Shown here piece by piece: positions 23,173-34,919 of a DNA stretch of 62,000 bases; positions within the stretch are counted from its first letter, which is position 1; the number at the start of each line of letters is the position of its first letter. Made by a program: the position numbers and the translations under genes. Under the pieces are notes generated by a model. The model was not told the origin of the DNA. It did not search any database and saw only the letters and a list, made by a program, of their open reading frames with translations. Origin of the DNA: Cristatella mucedo (Eukaryota > Bryozoa > Phylactolaemata > Cristatellidae); assembly GCA_009760855.2 (NCBI GenBank), contig WPIO01000011.1, forward strand, positions 3,522,501-3,584,500. The letters are read 5' to 3'.

Positions 23173-23898
23173 ATGGAGTCGATGGCATCAATGGTAATGC
23201 TAGGCAAAATCGAACCTTATGACGGCAAAACGGACTTCGTCGCGTGGGTACGTCGACTGGACTCCGTGGCCAAGACGAACAAGATTAAAGATGACGATCT
23301 TGCCGCACTCATGCCCTTGTATTTAACCGGCGGAGGTTTTGCGGTCTATGAAGGGCTGGTGGACAGTGATAAATGTGACTATACGAAGGTGAAACGCTCA
23401 CTCAGCGCCGCGTTTTCGCCCGATTGCTTCCGCGCCTACGACGAGTTATCGAGCAGAAAACTTCGCGAGGGTGAGTCGCCAGACGTCTACTTGGCCGACC
23501 TTGTTCGCTTGGCGTCTATTGTCTTTGCTGCTCAAGCGGGGGCACCTGCGTATCCCCCGGAGTCTTTGCTGAAGTGCGCATTTGTGTCGGGCCTACCCGA
23601 TGACGTTAAGCGGCAACTTCGAGCAGCGTGCTCGCTTACCAAAGCTGATTTGCCGGTGCTGGTTGAAATGTCGAGGAACTTTGTCTCGTCAAGTGCGGCA
23701 TGTCTCGCCGGCCGTTTCGAGGATCGACGCGCTCAGACCCGTGGCGTCGTGGTGCAGTCTAAGACGGACTCGCAAAGGCGGTACACCGACCGGCCTTTTC
23801 GCAGCGGGCCGCGCACGCGACTTTGCTGGATCTGTGGCGATCCGAATCATCTAGCTGCTGCGTGTGGTAAAAAATTCGGCGATCAAAAAAACGAATAA
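23173..23898 (+). CDS. gag: Gag nucleocapsid protein of the Ty3-like element
   Basis: A 241-codon frame starting 15 nt after the 5' LTR. The N-terminal part (about residues 1-180) has the helical, charged character of retrotransposon capsid domains ('KIEPYDGKTDFVAWVRRLD' near the start). The C-terminus has one CCHC zinc knuckle, 'CWICGDPNHLAAAC', for RNA binding, preceded by an Arg-rich stretch. The frame ends at TAA 23,896-23,898, just after the slippery heptamer that lets a fraction of ribosomes enter pol. Both short LTR distance and knuckle support this start and identity. Confidence 0.9.
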   Translation: MESMASMVMLGKIEPYDGKTDFVAWVRRLDSVAKTNKIKDDDLAALMPLYLTGGGFAVYEGLVDSDKCDYTKVKRSLSAAFSPDCFRAYDELSSRKLREGESPDVYLADLVRLASIVFAAQAGAPAYPPESLLKCAFVSGLPDDVKRQLRAACSLTKADLPVLVEMSRNFVSSSAACLAGRFEDRRAQTRGVVVQSKTDSQRRYTDRPFRSGPRTRLCWICGDPNHLAAACGKKFGDQKNE

Positions 23899-23946
23899 GG
23901 GGAACCGCCAACACCTGCGCCAGCGTGTTCCCCTTGACTTCGGCGC
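23886..23946 (+). promoter_or_regulatory. -1 ribosomal frameshift signal at gag/pol
   Basis: The heptamer A AAA AAC at 23,886-23,892 is in the correct phase with gag codons AAA and AAC. Four nt later a perfect 9-bp stem can form: AAGGGGAAC (23,897-23,905) with GTTCCCCTT (23,927-23,935), enclosing a 21-nt loop. Loop bases GCGCC (23,917-23,921) can pair with GGCGC (23,942-23,946), giving an H-type pseudoknot. Slipping -1 enters the pol frame with no stop before the protease. The pairing is seen; activity is inferred. Confidence 0.85.
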
Positions 23947-26837
23947 GACTGCCCTCCATTGGCGTGATGTTAAATGGCCAGTTCGCTACTGCACTTGTCG
24001 ACACCGGCTGCTCCCGCACGGTGCTTGCATCAGTGCTGGCCTCCTCTCGTGATCTGCAGCCTGCGAGGGAGGGTATCTTGATGATGAACGGTGACCGCGC
24101 TCTCTGTACCTCTACGTGTAAGGTCAGTTTGTTTATTAGAGGAGTACCGCTGGAGGTTAATTGTTTGGTGACCGATATAATTGCTGGCTGGGACGTCATC
24201 CTTGGGATGGATGTCATAAGAGCGCTAGGCGGCGTCCGCGTAGGGCACGACGGTGAAGGCCAAGTTGACTTCGGTAATGAGGCTCCAACGACCCGATGCA
24301 TCCGCGGCGAAAGAAACAGTGTAACGTGCCCTCACTCACCCCCGGCCACCGACGTTTCGCTCATTGCAAAGGTCGGAAATTCGAGCGAGCTTACAGTCTC
24401 CGACAAAGATTTTACTGCCATATTCCACGATAGCGCGTGGCACGTGCGCTGGAACTGGAAAGAAGGCGTACAGGCCCCCATGCTGCAGAACCGCGTGTCC
24501 TCATATCGCATCCCGGCTGAGGTAGAAGTAGAATATGAACGGGAAGTGGAGGACTGGATAAAGTGTGGCTGGCTTCAACCTTTTCACGGGGAGTGCGGTG
24601 GGCTGATTCCCTTGATGGCGGTGGTCCAAAGCAGCAAAGGGAAAGTGAGGCCCGTCCTCGACTATCGCGAGCTCAACCAGTTCGTGTCGAGCCACACGGC
24701 TGAAGGCGACGTGTGCAGTAATAAACTTCGTGCATGGCGGCGAATGGGACGAAACGTAAGCGTCGTGGACCTGCGTAAGGCCTATTTGCAAATTCACGTA
24801 GACCCATCATTGTGGAAGTACCAGGTGGTTGAATTTCATGGCCGCCGATACTGCCTGACTCGCCTGGGTTTCGGCCTTAACGTTGCACCAAAAATAATGA
24901 CTGTTATCTTAAATAAAGTGTTGTCTATGGATGAGCGGGTCAGATCCGGCACGGATTCGTATGTTGACGACATTTTGGCGAACAATGATATCGTCTCAAA
25001 CGACCGTGTGATTGAGCTTCTCCGCGAATACGGACTTGAAGCAAAACCACCTGAAAAGTTAGAGGGTGGTCGTGTCCTAGGCCTCCGCATTGACAGTAAA
25101 CGCAACGAGCTCGTATGGCGCCGAGATAATGCCATAGGCTCTGCACAGTCAGTGCTGACGCGGCGAGAATTATTTTCTTGGTGTGGGCAACTCGTCGGGC
25201 ATTTTCCGGTAGCCGGCTGGCTGCGACCTGCTTGCAGTTACCTCAAACGTATAGCCAGCGAGCAGGACTGGGACAGCAAAGTGCCGAGTGAGGTTCTGGA
25301 AATTGCTCGCGACGTCCATCGCAGGGTGCTAGCTTCTGATCCGGTGACTGGCGCGTGGCAGGTGTCCAATGTCGTCAGCGGAAAATTGTGGTGCGATGCG
25401 AGCAGCATCGCTATTCGAACGTGCCTTGAAATTGACGGTAAAGTGGTTGAGGATGCCTCTTGGCTTCGAAAGCCGGACGATACTTCGCATATAAACACCG
25501 CCGAGCTAGAAGCCGTCATCAAAGGCCTTAACATCGCTATTGCGTGGGGACTTCAGAAAGTCCAAATCGTGACTGATTCAACTTCGGTGTTTGGTTGGCT
25601 GAAGTCATTGATCGACGGGGATAAACCCGTGAGGACGCGCGGCATGGGAGAGGCGATAATTCGACGACGATTGGGCCTACTCCGAGATATTATAACGGAG
25701 TGCAATCTGGAGACGACTGTCAGCCTAGTAAGGTCGCCGGAGAACAAAGCGGACCAGCTGACGCGAGTGCCGCAAAGGTGGTTGAAGTTCACGACTTGCT
25801 GTACCGGTGCCGTGGCTCCCGAGGTCAGTTTGGCGACTCCCAATATCGACCTGAAGCAATTCCACAATCTGCACCACCTGGGCGTCGACAGGACGCTATA
25901 CCTGGCGAGGCTATGTCACCCTAATGCGAACATCCGCAGAACCGATGTAGAACGAATTGTTCGTTCCTGTCTTCGCTGCAGATCAGTGGATCCGTCGCCG
26001 ATTTCGTGGTAGCGAGGCAGTCTTGACGTCACCGAACCCTGGTCTCGTCTTGCGATAGATGTCACGCACTACCGCAATGAGAAATATCTGACGCTGGTGG
26101 ATTGTGGGCCCAGCAGATTCACGCTATGGCGGCCCATTCCTAGCGAAGATGTGCACCTTATCACCAGAGTGCTGGAGCAAATCTTTCGAGAGAGAGGCCC
26201 ACCTACGCAGCTTCTGAAGGACAACAGCGCCTCGTTCCGATCTGAGGCAGTTCGGCGTCTCTGCGAACGCTGGGGCGTTGAGACCGTCTACTGGTGTGCT
26301 TACCGACCGGAAGGCAACGGCATAGTCGAACGCATGCATCGGACTATCAAGGGCATGGCAGCTCGCACCGGTAGAGGAGTACTAGATATGGTGTACTGGT
26401 ACAATTCGGCGCCGACTGAGGGGATAAAGGGCGAAACCGTGCCTCACAGGCGGTTATTTACATATGAATGGCGGTGCCCGCTCCAGCCAAAGAAGATACA
26501 GCATTGCAACACCCAATCTGCCATTAACTACACAGCGGGCCAAAGGGTTTTTGTGAAACCAGCCGATGCGCGGTGTACATCAGAATGGCCGGAAGGGATT
26601 GTGACCTCAGGGACTCACGGCCTTGGTGTCGAGGTGAACGGAATCCGAAGACACGTGTCGGACGTCAGGTTAGTTCCGGACGCTGAGCCAGTATTACCGG
26701 CTCAGCTGCCAGCACCCTCCCAGATAAGAGGCGGAGATGATGAGCATGCTGGGACAGAGGAAAGAGGCGGCCACCAGCTTCGCGTGCGGTCGGAACTGCA
26801 GCACCCACGTTGGTTCTCCGACTACATCATGGACTGA
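23893..26837 (+). pseudogene. pol: Pol polyprotein: protease, RT, RNase H, integrase (one nonsense codon)
   Basis: The frame entered by -1 slippage shows the domains in order. They are: retropepsin ('ALVDTGCSRTVL', catalytic DTG); reverse transcriptase ('VVDLRKAYLQI', 'YVDDILA' near 24,960); RNase H ('LWCDASS', 'INTAELEAV', 'IVTDSTS'); and the integrase zinc domain ('FHNLHHLGV' to 'RSCLRCR'). The integrase core has D (AIDVTHY), D (LLKDNSASF) and E (GNGIVERMH). TAG at 26,010-26,012 lies between the integrase zinc domain and core in the same frame, so this copy makes a pol product lacking the catalytic core. All other catalytic residues I can check are present. Confidence 0.9.
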
Positions 26838-26912
26838 TCTGTACGTCAGGGGACGTACAGTGCGCTACTCGCATTGCAGCTGGAAACTTGTGACCTTAAG
26901 GTCAAGGGAGCG

Positions 26913-27202
26913 TGTGGTCTGATTATATGCAGGCCGGTACCGCTCCTTCCTTAAACAGCTGTCAGGAGCATCACCGGTGGTGCATAGCTGTGGTCCGCCT
27001 GTGGTGTGGTTTGGACAGGCCGGTAACCACAGTCAGATGGTGGACTCACCATCGGGGTCGGCAAAAACAGCCGTGGGCGAGGAGGGGGATTCAGTGGGGA
27101 GAGAGGGGCGAGTGAAGTCGTGCTCCCTCTGCTCTGTAGTAGAATAAACTGTTGGTGTTGGTTCTGTGCGGGCGTTCTTCGTGTAAGGCACATCGAAGCA
27201 CA
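26913..27202 (+). repeat. 3' LTR
   Basis: 290 nt, same ends as the 5' LTR. A short purine run (aagggag, 26,904-26,910) precedes it by 2 nt and is a plausible polypurine tract. TSD GTTAG follows at 27,203. Confidence 0.92.
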
Positions 27203-27510
27203 GTTAGCTTTCAAAATCGGGAACACAGCAGATAAAAAGCAGAATAAAGCAAGTACCAGCACTTAGAAGTTTCCAAGTACTAGTATATATCTTTGTACCG
27301 CATATGTACCTGCAGTAGTACCTTGTTGACGACTTGCCTGGCATGCTTCATGCCTTTCGGACCTAGCTTTAGCTCTTCAAGTGAGCTTCGTTCTTCAAAT
27401 AATAAAAATAATAAACATTGAAATTTACAGTCTATGTGAATGAGGTCATAAAGCAGTTACTACGTGGCCGCAATGGCACACGTGAGTTGTCCAAAGTCTC
27501 ACGATCAATA

Positions 27511-27982
27511 TCAAAGTCTTGCCTCCCAGCCAGGAGGAAAGTCACTGTAGCCATGCAACAGGAAATCGAACCTGTACAGGCTTCGCAGCTTTTCTATGAC
27601 TTCGATCGGCACAGTGCGGTACCAATCACGAGCCACGTCAGCTTCCCTGTGAGCTTTGGAAGCAAAGACATGCGGCAAGTTGACAGTGATGCCGTTGCTA
27701 TTCAGAATGTATTGAGAGTCTTCGTCGACAGTTTCCAGGTGACCGATATGATCGTAGCGAATTCTGCAGAAATCGCACAGCCTTGACATTGGACTCCAAT
27801 GCATGTCCATCATTCCGCGATAGCCTGTGTGGTCAGTGATACACCGTAGGAACTCGGCGAAGCTGATTGGGGGCTTATATGGCGTCATCGTCTCCCAAAA
27901 GCAGGGCGTGTGCAAGATACGCGTGTAGTTCCAGTCAACTGCTTTGTTTATATAGGCCGATATAAGCCTGCTCCAAGGATTC
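27511..27982 (-). CDS. Carbohydrate sulfotransferase, terminal exon
   Basis: Minus-strand exon starting after an AG acceptor (intron ends ...gtttaag, 27,983 onward) and finishing at a stop at 27,511-27,513. It continues the upstream exon in phase to form the 3'-phosphate-binding motif 'RNPWSRLISAY'. It then contains 'FAEFLRCI', 'HWSPMSRLCDFCRIRYDHIG' and 'LETVDEDSQYIL', typical of the Golgi Sulfotransfer_2 family (HNK-1/CHST8-14 type). These transfer sulfate from PAPS to glycans. It looks intact and under constraint. This is the only clear host protein gene here. The Ty3-like element inserted about 300 bp beyond its stop codon. Confidence 0.82.
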
Positions 27983-28047
27983 CTTAAACATCAGACAATA
28001 CATTATCTCTCAACAAGCAGCATTATATATATATGTGTGTGTGTGTG

Positions 28048-28079
<32 letters not shown>

Positions 28080-30001
28080 CGTGTGTGTGTGTAATGTATA
28101 AATAATGTATCTCGGTCTGTAACTACACAAAGCCATAAAGACTATGTGGGTGCCACGCAGGAGAGTTTTGTATAGAGCACTCACAGCCTAAACGACTTTC
28201 GGTACGCTTTCTGTAACCAACAGACATAAATACATGCATCTATCATATATCTTTATCCCTCAGTCTGACTTTAAAGTTTAACGCGAACTGTAATACTGGC
28301 ACCAGAAATAAAAAATAATCAGCCTACATCATTTTTAATGTGAGTTATTAACCCTGTCCCTTAAGTAAAAATGAGTGATATACGTATAGGTAATGTCGTA
28401 CCTTTTGCGATATTTACATTGCTGCTACTGTGGTTTACTTAATTGTCATATCAAAAACAGGGCATACTGTTTTATCTGTGAACGAAGCTGCAATATGCAC
28501 TCTCAAGATTAAAATTTATAAATTTAATAGTGTACTTAATAATTAAATAGTGATGAGCTAGCATTTGATCATCGAAATGAACCTATTAGGCAAAATGTTG
28601 TGGAGATCATCTCTCTGCGAACGGGATAAAAATAAAAAGCCTGACCTGTACAATCAGTCACAGCGAAGATTTGCTGTTTTGTAAGATATTGCTGCTTAGC
28701 CTCTGCTCAGCTATACGCTGAAATGCACGGCATTTATTTATAGATAAAAAATTGTGCATCTGCGATAGCTCGTGCTCACCCACTGATAAAGCGTGCTCGC
28801 TAGCCCAAATCTATTAATATTGATATAAATACTACATGAATAACTACAGGGTATATTTTAATGCATATACACAAACACGCACACACACACACACATGTGT
28901 GTGTGTGTGCGTGCACCTCTTATATGCATTGCCAGATTTCACCAAAATATACATTATTGCTAGAGATACTAAAAGTTGGAACTGAAAAACATACAGGTCT
29001 ATTATATATCTACTCGGCACGTTGATTCCGTTTCAAATTGTGTTGCAGAGATAGGGCTAACAAGCTTAAGTGTCCGCCCATCCATTCGTGACCTTAATGC
29101 TCTGCCAGCCTGGTTCTCAGCATCCTCAGCCCACATATAATTGGACAACCCGGGCCACATCAAGTCTCTGTCATCCCTCTTGACTTTCCTATCCCTCGAT
29201 CGTAGTTCATAAGTTGAAGTTCATAATCCGCTCCACTTAAGGTCCTCTAACAGAATTAATTTTTTCTTATCTCCAACTTATGTGCATTATTATGTGATCT
29301 TTTTAGCAACTGTAGTAATACTGGACCTCTATATTCGTAAAGCATAAGCATCAATGCGTTTGATTCAATTTTGTTATTGATTCAAACATGGATTCTTGTG
29401 CTTCGATTTTGGCCATAGAAAACTAGTTTAATTTTACAATAGAAGAAGAGACGAGAAGACAAAGGGAAATACATCGGTCCGGAACTTCCACCTAAGATGT
29501 AGCTCAGCTTAATCCTAAGTAAAACAGAGAGAGGTGACGTATTGGAATTTGTTATGAATAGATTCCAAATAATGAGCAAGTGTGGGCCCATGATCCTACA
29601 GTCAGATATTTAGTTAAGTATAGGTTGGTCGGCCATACATCATGGCAGACATAAGTATTTTTGCTGGCCCTAGAAAGAAGCAGAGATTAGCCGATTCTAC
29701 AGCCTCATTTATGCAGCGGCAGATGCGGCCTGTGCGGCTATGGCCGCGGCTTACGGCGGGCAATGAAGGATTGCTCACTGAAGGAACGACACGAGTCGCG
29801 AAGAGCGAGAACCCTTTAGGCTTTAGGCTAAGACCCAGCGTCAATACTAGCCAGGGCTAAAATCTTGGTATTTACCCGGAATCAGAACGTGGCCAGCCTG
29901 ATATTCCCCACTGCTACTATGCTCACGTATCGCTGGTGTTGCTAGAAAATTATATTAAGACAGAAAAGGATTTTCAAATTTTGGGCTCTTTTAATTCTTA
30001 C
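27983..30001 (-). other. Intron of the sulfotransferase gene
   Basis: Bounded by GTAAGA at the donor (29,996-30,001, minus strand) and TTTAAG at the acceptor. About 2.0 kb, A/T-rich, with (TG)n at 28,031-28,092 and a CA/TG palindrome at 28,874-28,912. A 29,640-29,850 piece shares words ('ccgattctacagcctcattt', 'gcagcgg') with 37,258-37,300, so it probably holds a dispersed repeat. Confidence 0.7.
28030..28092. repeat. (TG)n microsatellite
   Basis: Nearly pure TG run with a few CG interruptions. Confidence 0.9.
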
Positions 30002-30282
30002 CTCACAAAGACGAATAAAAACTTTGTCTTTGCAGTTTGCCCTTGTGCCAGTAAGCGTTCAATTTGACTGATATATAAATCTGTCACACCAGCAACATGA
30101 TCTGGAGTGATACCGATGTCTGCTTCCGTAGTGTTGATCACACCATTCAAATAAAAGAAGAGACGTTTCCATGACGACCATCCAGCCTTGGGTATTGGGC
30201 AATAGATTAGCCCACTTCGCACATCAGCTTTGTACGGCCACGACCTGTGAAGCGGCCTGCAGCGACCAAGTACAGATTGCAT
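30002..30282 (-). CDS. Carbohydrate sulfotransferase, internal exon
   Basis: The minus-strand frame contains 'LIYCPIPKAGWSSWKRLFF', the 5'-phosphosulfate-binding motif of Sulfotransfer_2 enzymes, and ends '...FLFVFVR' split by a consensus donor (AG|GTAAGA). The right limit given is the open-frame start; the true acceptor may be the CTGCAG near 30,260, which keeps the frame. N-terminal exons with the expected Golgi signal-anchor are not visible and may lie further right or be missing. Confidence 0.78.
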
Positions 30283-32789
30283 GAATGAAATGCATCATAA
30301 GAGAAACCGTGAGCAACTTCAGGCTTTAATAAACGTAAACAGTTATCACTAAGAGCATAAAAGTAGATATACAAGTTCTCGAAATAAGAAATTTAAAACT
30401 TCTTGGTTTACTCATTGAACGCATCTAAATGAATGGATCCTTACTTGCCCTTGCCTTTCAATAAAACTTAAACACTGACTAGCTAAATCAGCAACAGTGC
30501 TGCAGTGACAAGTGATGTAAGTTATAAGTCGCCATTAGCTATTCAATATTCTGGCATCACTTTTAATTGGCGCGAGTTGCCAAGGACTTTCGCAGTTACG
30601 AGCACCATCATTGTTTCGCAAGAGAAAATATGGCAGACGTCACTTTAGCAAGCTTGTACCATGCCCTGTGGTTAAGGTCCTAAGTGTTCCTAAGCTCTTT
30701 GTGACTCTTACTGGTCACATATGGCCACCTTTTGCCTTGGACTATGTGGCTACACTTAAAGGGCATAAACTTGTTATTAAATTACGGCTTTCTAGATTGC
30801 TCTCCGGCTCTTTTATCATCAGTGTACTGATGTACGCACTGTGAGGCTTGTACGACTCGCTAGCCGTGCTTCGAGGAGCTTTGAGTTCCCTCAGATTCTC
30901 TCATTTACCCTCATCACATAGACGGTGCATGTATGACGAAGGACTGTAGTTCAGAAGCCGCTGTACGCACGTTTGATACAATTTGCTAAACTTATCTAGA
31001 TTGCAGGAAGTCGCAGTTCTTACATTAGATTTCTAGTTCATAACGTGATAGGCAAATGTTCTTTTTGTCAGCACTAAATTGACGAGAACCTTAAATTGAT
31101 ACCATAGAAATACTACTTGGCGTTCATTTTCCTAGGCTTGCTGTGCCTAAAAACATGATCTCCAGCTCGCTAACTTCCATGTCTTGACGCTGTTTCAAGA
31201 TCAGAGTTTTCTATGCAGCTAAACCAGCAGCACATGAAGTGACGGCGTGGCAGAGCACTACTTATTTAGTGCAACCTTGCTGTCTAGTGTTCTGTCCAGC
31301 GTATCTCCTGGATGCATTTAGCAGGAAATCTGCTATTAACTAGGCAATGCGAGGGTCGGTCATTAGGAGACATACAGTAGGTATGGAAAGCTTAATCCCA
31401 GCACTAACCCGATGACTAAAGCAGAGTTATGCATGTGGTTAGTATCACCTTAGTTTCAATCCGATCATTTCCGGCTCATGGCCCATGTAACTTGGTGTTA
31501 TTATCTTCGAAGTGTCACTGAAAAGGCGTGCTCTTAATGCATGGGTAGGTACTGCGCCTGAGGCTTAGAAAGTAGTCAAAGAGAGGAAGTGAAGTACTCA
31601 ATTCGTTTGAGACAGCTATTGTGATAGGTCAATACTGCGAATAATGAACTTAAGTGCTGCAGCAACAGCTACGAGGTTTTACAGGCTTCATCGAGGTAAG
31701 AGGTCCATCTTACCACATCGGATCCTGCGAACATGCTTGAGCTATTCTTGCTTGTCTCTCTTCCTGTTGCAGCCTCACTGCAGTCCGATTGATCTAAAAG
31801 CAATGGAGACATTGTGCAGTGTCTTGTGAGCGCAGCTTCGATTCATTCACAAATTTGACACAACGAAGGCTTTTACCGTGAGAAAATTTAAGTTTTATCA
31901 TTTGCCGTGCGAAAACACGATTAGTAGTCTTTCTTAATGCGCCAATTTACCTGCTTTGCACGCTGAACGGTTGTTACTCTCTCATGGCTGGCATGCTCTG
32001 AGGTTTCAGCTGAATGATTTGCATGCACGGTGTAGACACAGCCTCCTGCTAGGCTGCAGTTAGGGGTCTGGAAAAAGTGTCATGGAAGATAATTTCCGTA
32101 TGCACCATGAGCGACCAAGTAAATGCCGCTGCCATTGACCCGGCGCTTGTGCAAACCTCTGCGAGCCTCGACATGAGTAGAAGGGTGGTGCACACAGCTG
32201 GAGCCACTAGGATTGCGAAAGATTTCATTGGTCGTTTCATCGTTAAGAACGCAGGTAGCCAGTTGCACTCGTTGCTTCTTCGATGCCTGACCTTGACCTC
32301 TGTGGTAGCAGGGGCACTCATCCTAAACCCAAAAAGGGCCGCCGCCGCGTCAGTGCCGATGTGATTCTCAAGCTGTTTCTGCTGTTTGTTATAAGGAAAT
32401 GCTGCGCCTAATCAAAATGCCAGCCGGGCACGCTCCATCGGCTCTCCACACCGACCAGCCAGCCTACCCTGCCAAGAGCAGATCTGCAGTCAATATTAGG
32501 TTCCTGCTGCTCTCGTAGACGGCCCAAGTATGTTTTTTCTACTCGAACAGTGACACAAATATTGCGTGCAACTCGACATCAACGCGTTCTTCTGCTCATC
32601 ACCTACATGCCAGTCTCTATTAAACTTACCACTAAATTTCTCTTCCAGTTCAAGTTGATCGCTAAGTTCTCCAGACAATGTCCCAAAATCTCTCCTTATG
32701 ATGCGCACGGATCTGTTGCTATACGTACGAGTTTAAAAATATAGTTTACCGCTTCTTGCCTCACTGAAAGCTGTTACAGTTAGGAATAT
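30283..32789. other. No gene recognised
   Basis: Upstream exons of the sulfotransferase could hide here but I cannot identify one. A short LINE-like word ('aacttggtgttattatcttcgaa', about 31,489) suggests a decayed fragment. The overlapping frames at 32,049-32,364 match nothing known to me. Confidence 0.45.
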
Positions 32790-32965
32790 CGTAAAAAAAA
32801 GCTGCCCTGCATAATAGGAACCTAGGTAACTTTAGTTCAGTCTCCCTTCTACCATTCCTGACTAAGGCACTTCCACGAGTGATGGCCCAACAGGTAAGCC
32901 GTTTTAACACTTTATCAGATCTTGCTAGCAAATTTAAATTATCTTTAATGCGATTGTTGAGTTCT
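32790..32965 (+). pseudogene. LINE RT N-terminal fragment
   Basis: Broken frames read like 'KKAAL..RNLGNFSSVSLLPFL' and 'LASKFKL', parallel to the block at 18,575-18,720. Short and dead. Confidence 0.5.
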
Positions 32966-33229
32966 TTCGACATACAAAGCATCAGCCTCTTTCTAGGAAG
33001 AGCCACGAATAAACGAGTACCCATGTAGAGACTTTTCGTACAGTCTGGGGCTAGGGTTGGTCTGGATGGTCACCAACACTCACGTTTCTTCCAGAGATTT
33101 GTAGCAAACCGCCGTTTTGTGTGTACGGCCTTCGCCCTAGGCGACTGACCACACATATACATATGTGACGTACATTTGTGGGATGTCGTTATTTCAGCCA
33201 GTGCCCATTTTTAAGCTTAGGTACCATTG

Positions 33230-34110
33230 GAGCTGAAGGCATAGTCTCGATTAAGGCTTTGAGGTTGGCATGGACACAGTCAAACAACTAGAATTGAGAT
33301 CTAGAGAGAGGCAGTATGAGGCGAAGCCTGAGTAATAAGTAGTTCAGACAGGTAAACCTGAACAGAAGAATTAAGTGACCTAAATTGAGTGAACAGACTT
33401 TGAATTCAAAGCACTTCTTGCTGATGAAGCAGTCAGGTACAGGGGAAAAGCGGTGTAGTGTGACTGCTTACAAGTTTGCGACTGGTACGCCTAGCTGCAG
33501 ATTTTTACAATCTTAAAGTTTCTAATTGCACAGGCAGGAAGGTCTGCAATAACAGAGTTACGTAAATCTACACGAAATTTCTAAATCCCCATTATGGATT
33601 TTGCTTCGTTACCTTATCTAACCGTGCCAATTTTTAAATGTGGCATTAAAGGAAAGCAGTCAGAATGAACAAAAAAAGTGGATGTGATAGTCTAGCGAAA
33701 GGTCATTTTGGCAAATTACCTCAATTCGTGGCTGCCGAGCAAGCAAGAACCAGGCTTAAGCTTAGAAGACAGCCCTTTAGTTGGGGAAGAGTAATCTGTA
33801 TTGGGTAGCTCATACGCATAGGACCCATTACTGCGAGGAACGGGTACGTCATGAGCTTTCTTTGCATGTCATCAAGTAGGGGATGCCGTCACGTCAGTCA
33901 GGAATGATTTTTACTTTTAAACGTATGCTTTGGAAGCATAAGAAGTAAAGGCACGGTCTTTTGAGCCAAAATAATGGGTGGCACGATGTCTAATCTGATT
34001 ATTAGCTCAGATTGGTGGGACGGTGAGAAAAAAATTGAGTGACGTAAAAGTAAGTGACAAACCTTTGAAGTCAATGGATTTCTTTCGTATAAAAATGAAA
34101 GACTAGACAG
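33230..34110 (-). pseudogene. LINE C-terminal fragments, antisense (two)
   Basis: Two minus-strand stretches (about 33,230-33,430 and 33,870-34,110) carry the LINE C-terminal/UTR words seen at 14,340-14,590, such as 'agtgacaaacctttgaagtc'. Both are diverged. Confidence 0.5.
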
Positions 34111-34524
34111 TGCTTAACGATTACATCGTATTAAGGCAAAGTCTGCATTTTTAAACGAAAGGACTAGATCCCAGGGATAATCAGTACTTTATAAGCTTCT
34201 TGAATGACTGCTGCCTGTTGACGTCAATTCTCTGAAGTCTCCCACTGAGATGTGACCCTCAACCATTTCGGTGCAGTGCCCGTGATGCCCAGGCAAGATG
34301 ACATCCACTCAAAAAAGACTTTTTGATCAATAACCTACACCCGTCAAAATGTTATACAGAAAAAACCACGGAGAGTCTTCGGGCTGCACCACTGAGATAG
34401 ACGTTATGCAGTCCCAGGAATTCTGCCCTTGAAAATGCATCAACTCTACAACTGATCAAAATATACTCGCTGGGTTTGCATTTTTATATGTACAAGTTTA
34501 AATGGCTTGCCATTGCAACGTGGA

Positions 34525-34662
34525 AATAATAATAATAATAATTCACTTGATAAAGCGCCCTCAGAGAACTTAATCTCTCTCTAGGCGCTTTACATTTGCT
34601 GCAAAGTGAAATGCAATTGAATGGTAAGTAAAATCATGCTTGGAAAACAAACAAAATGAATA
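34525..34662 (-). pseudogene. LINE 3'-end fragment, antisense
   Basis: Minus-strand 3' terminus: (ATT)n tail as (AAT)n at 34,528-34,542, then 'gcgccctcagagaacttaat' and 'ctaggcgctttacatttgc'. Its 5' continuation is cut near 34,670, where an inverted-repeat arm begins. Confidence 0.85.
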
Positions 34663-34676
34663 ATGAATAAATAGAT

Positions 34677-34919
34677 TGATCATAGGACATGTTTTCCTCA
34701 TTTCAAGAATTTTTATAATCCAACTACTTTATCACGAGGAGTGCAGCAGAATTGATTGTCTGCAAGGCATCTTTGTCTTGTTTGACCCCAAGCGCCACCT
34801 CCGCTACGCCCGGCGAGCGAAACCGTTTCGAGCGCCATTACTGCAGCAGCCGCTCCTGATTCCGTCTGCGAGAATCGTCGTACTAGGGCAGCCATGCAGA
34901 CATCGCTGCCATGCACTTA
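34677..34919 (+). repeat. Inverted repeat arm, left
   Basis: 243 nt that reappear, reverse-complemented and about 95% identical, at 36,998-37,239. The outer end starts TGATCATAGGACATG. No clear target duplication lies outside the pair. Confidence 0.85.

Larger units (their letters stand above)
22869..27202 (+). mobile_element. Ty3/gypsy-like LTR retrotransposon, near-complete
   Basis: LTR-gag-PR-RT-RNaseH-IN-LTR is flanked by a 5-bp duplication. The two 290-bp LTRs differ at only two positions (around 22,896 and 22,910 in the 5' copy), so the insertion is recent. Gag and pol are in different frames and joined by a -1 frameshift signal. A single in-frame TAG at 26,010 interrupts the integrase. 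The domain order and YVDD box fit the Metaviridae, but I cannot place it in a named clade by eye. Confidence 0.92.

Noticed and set aside
22989-23207. Antisense frames across the LTR and gag start
   Set aside because: Shadows of the retrotransposon; the same frame recurs at the 3' LTR.
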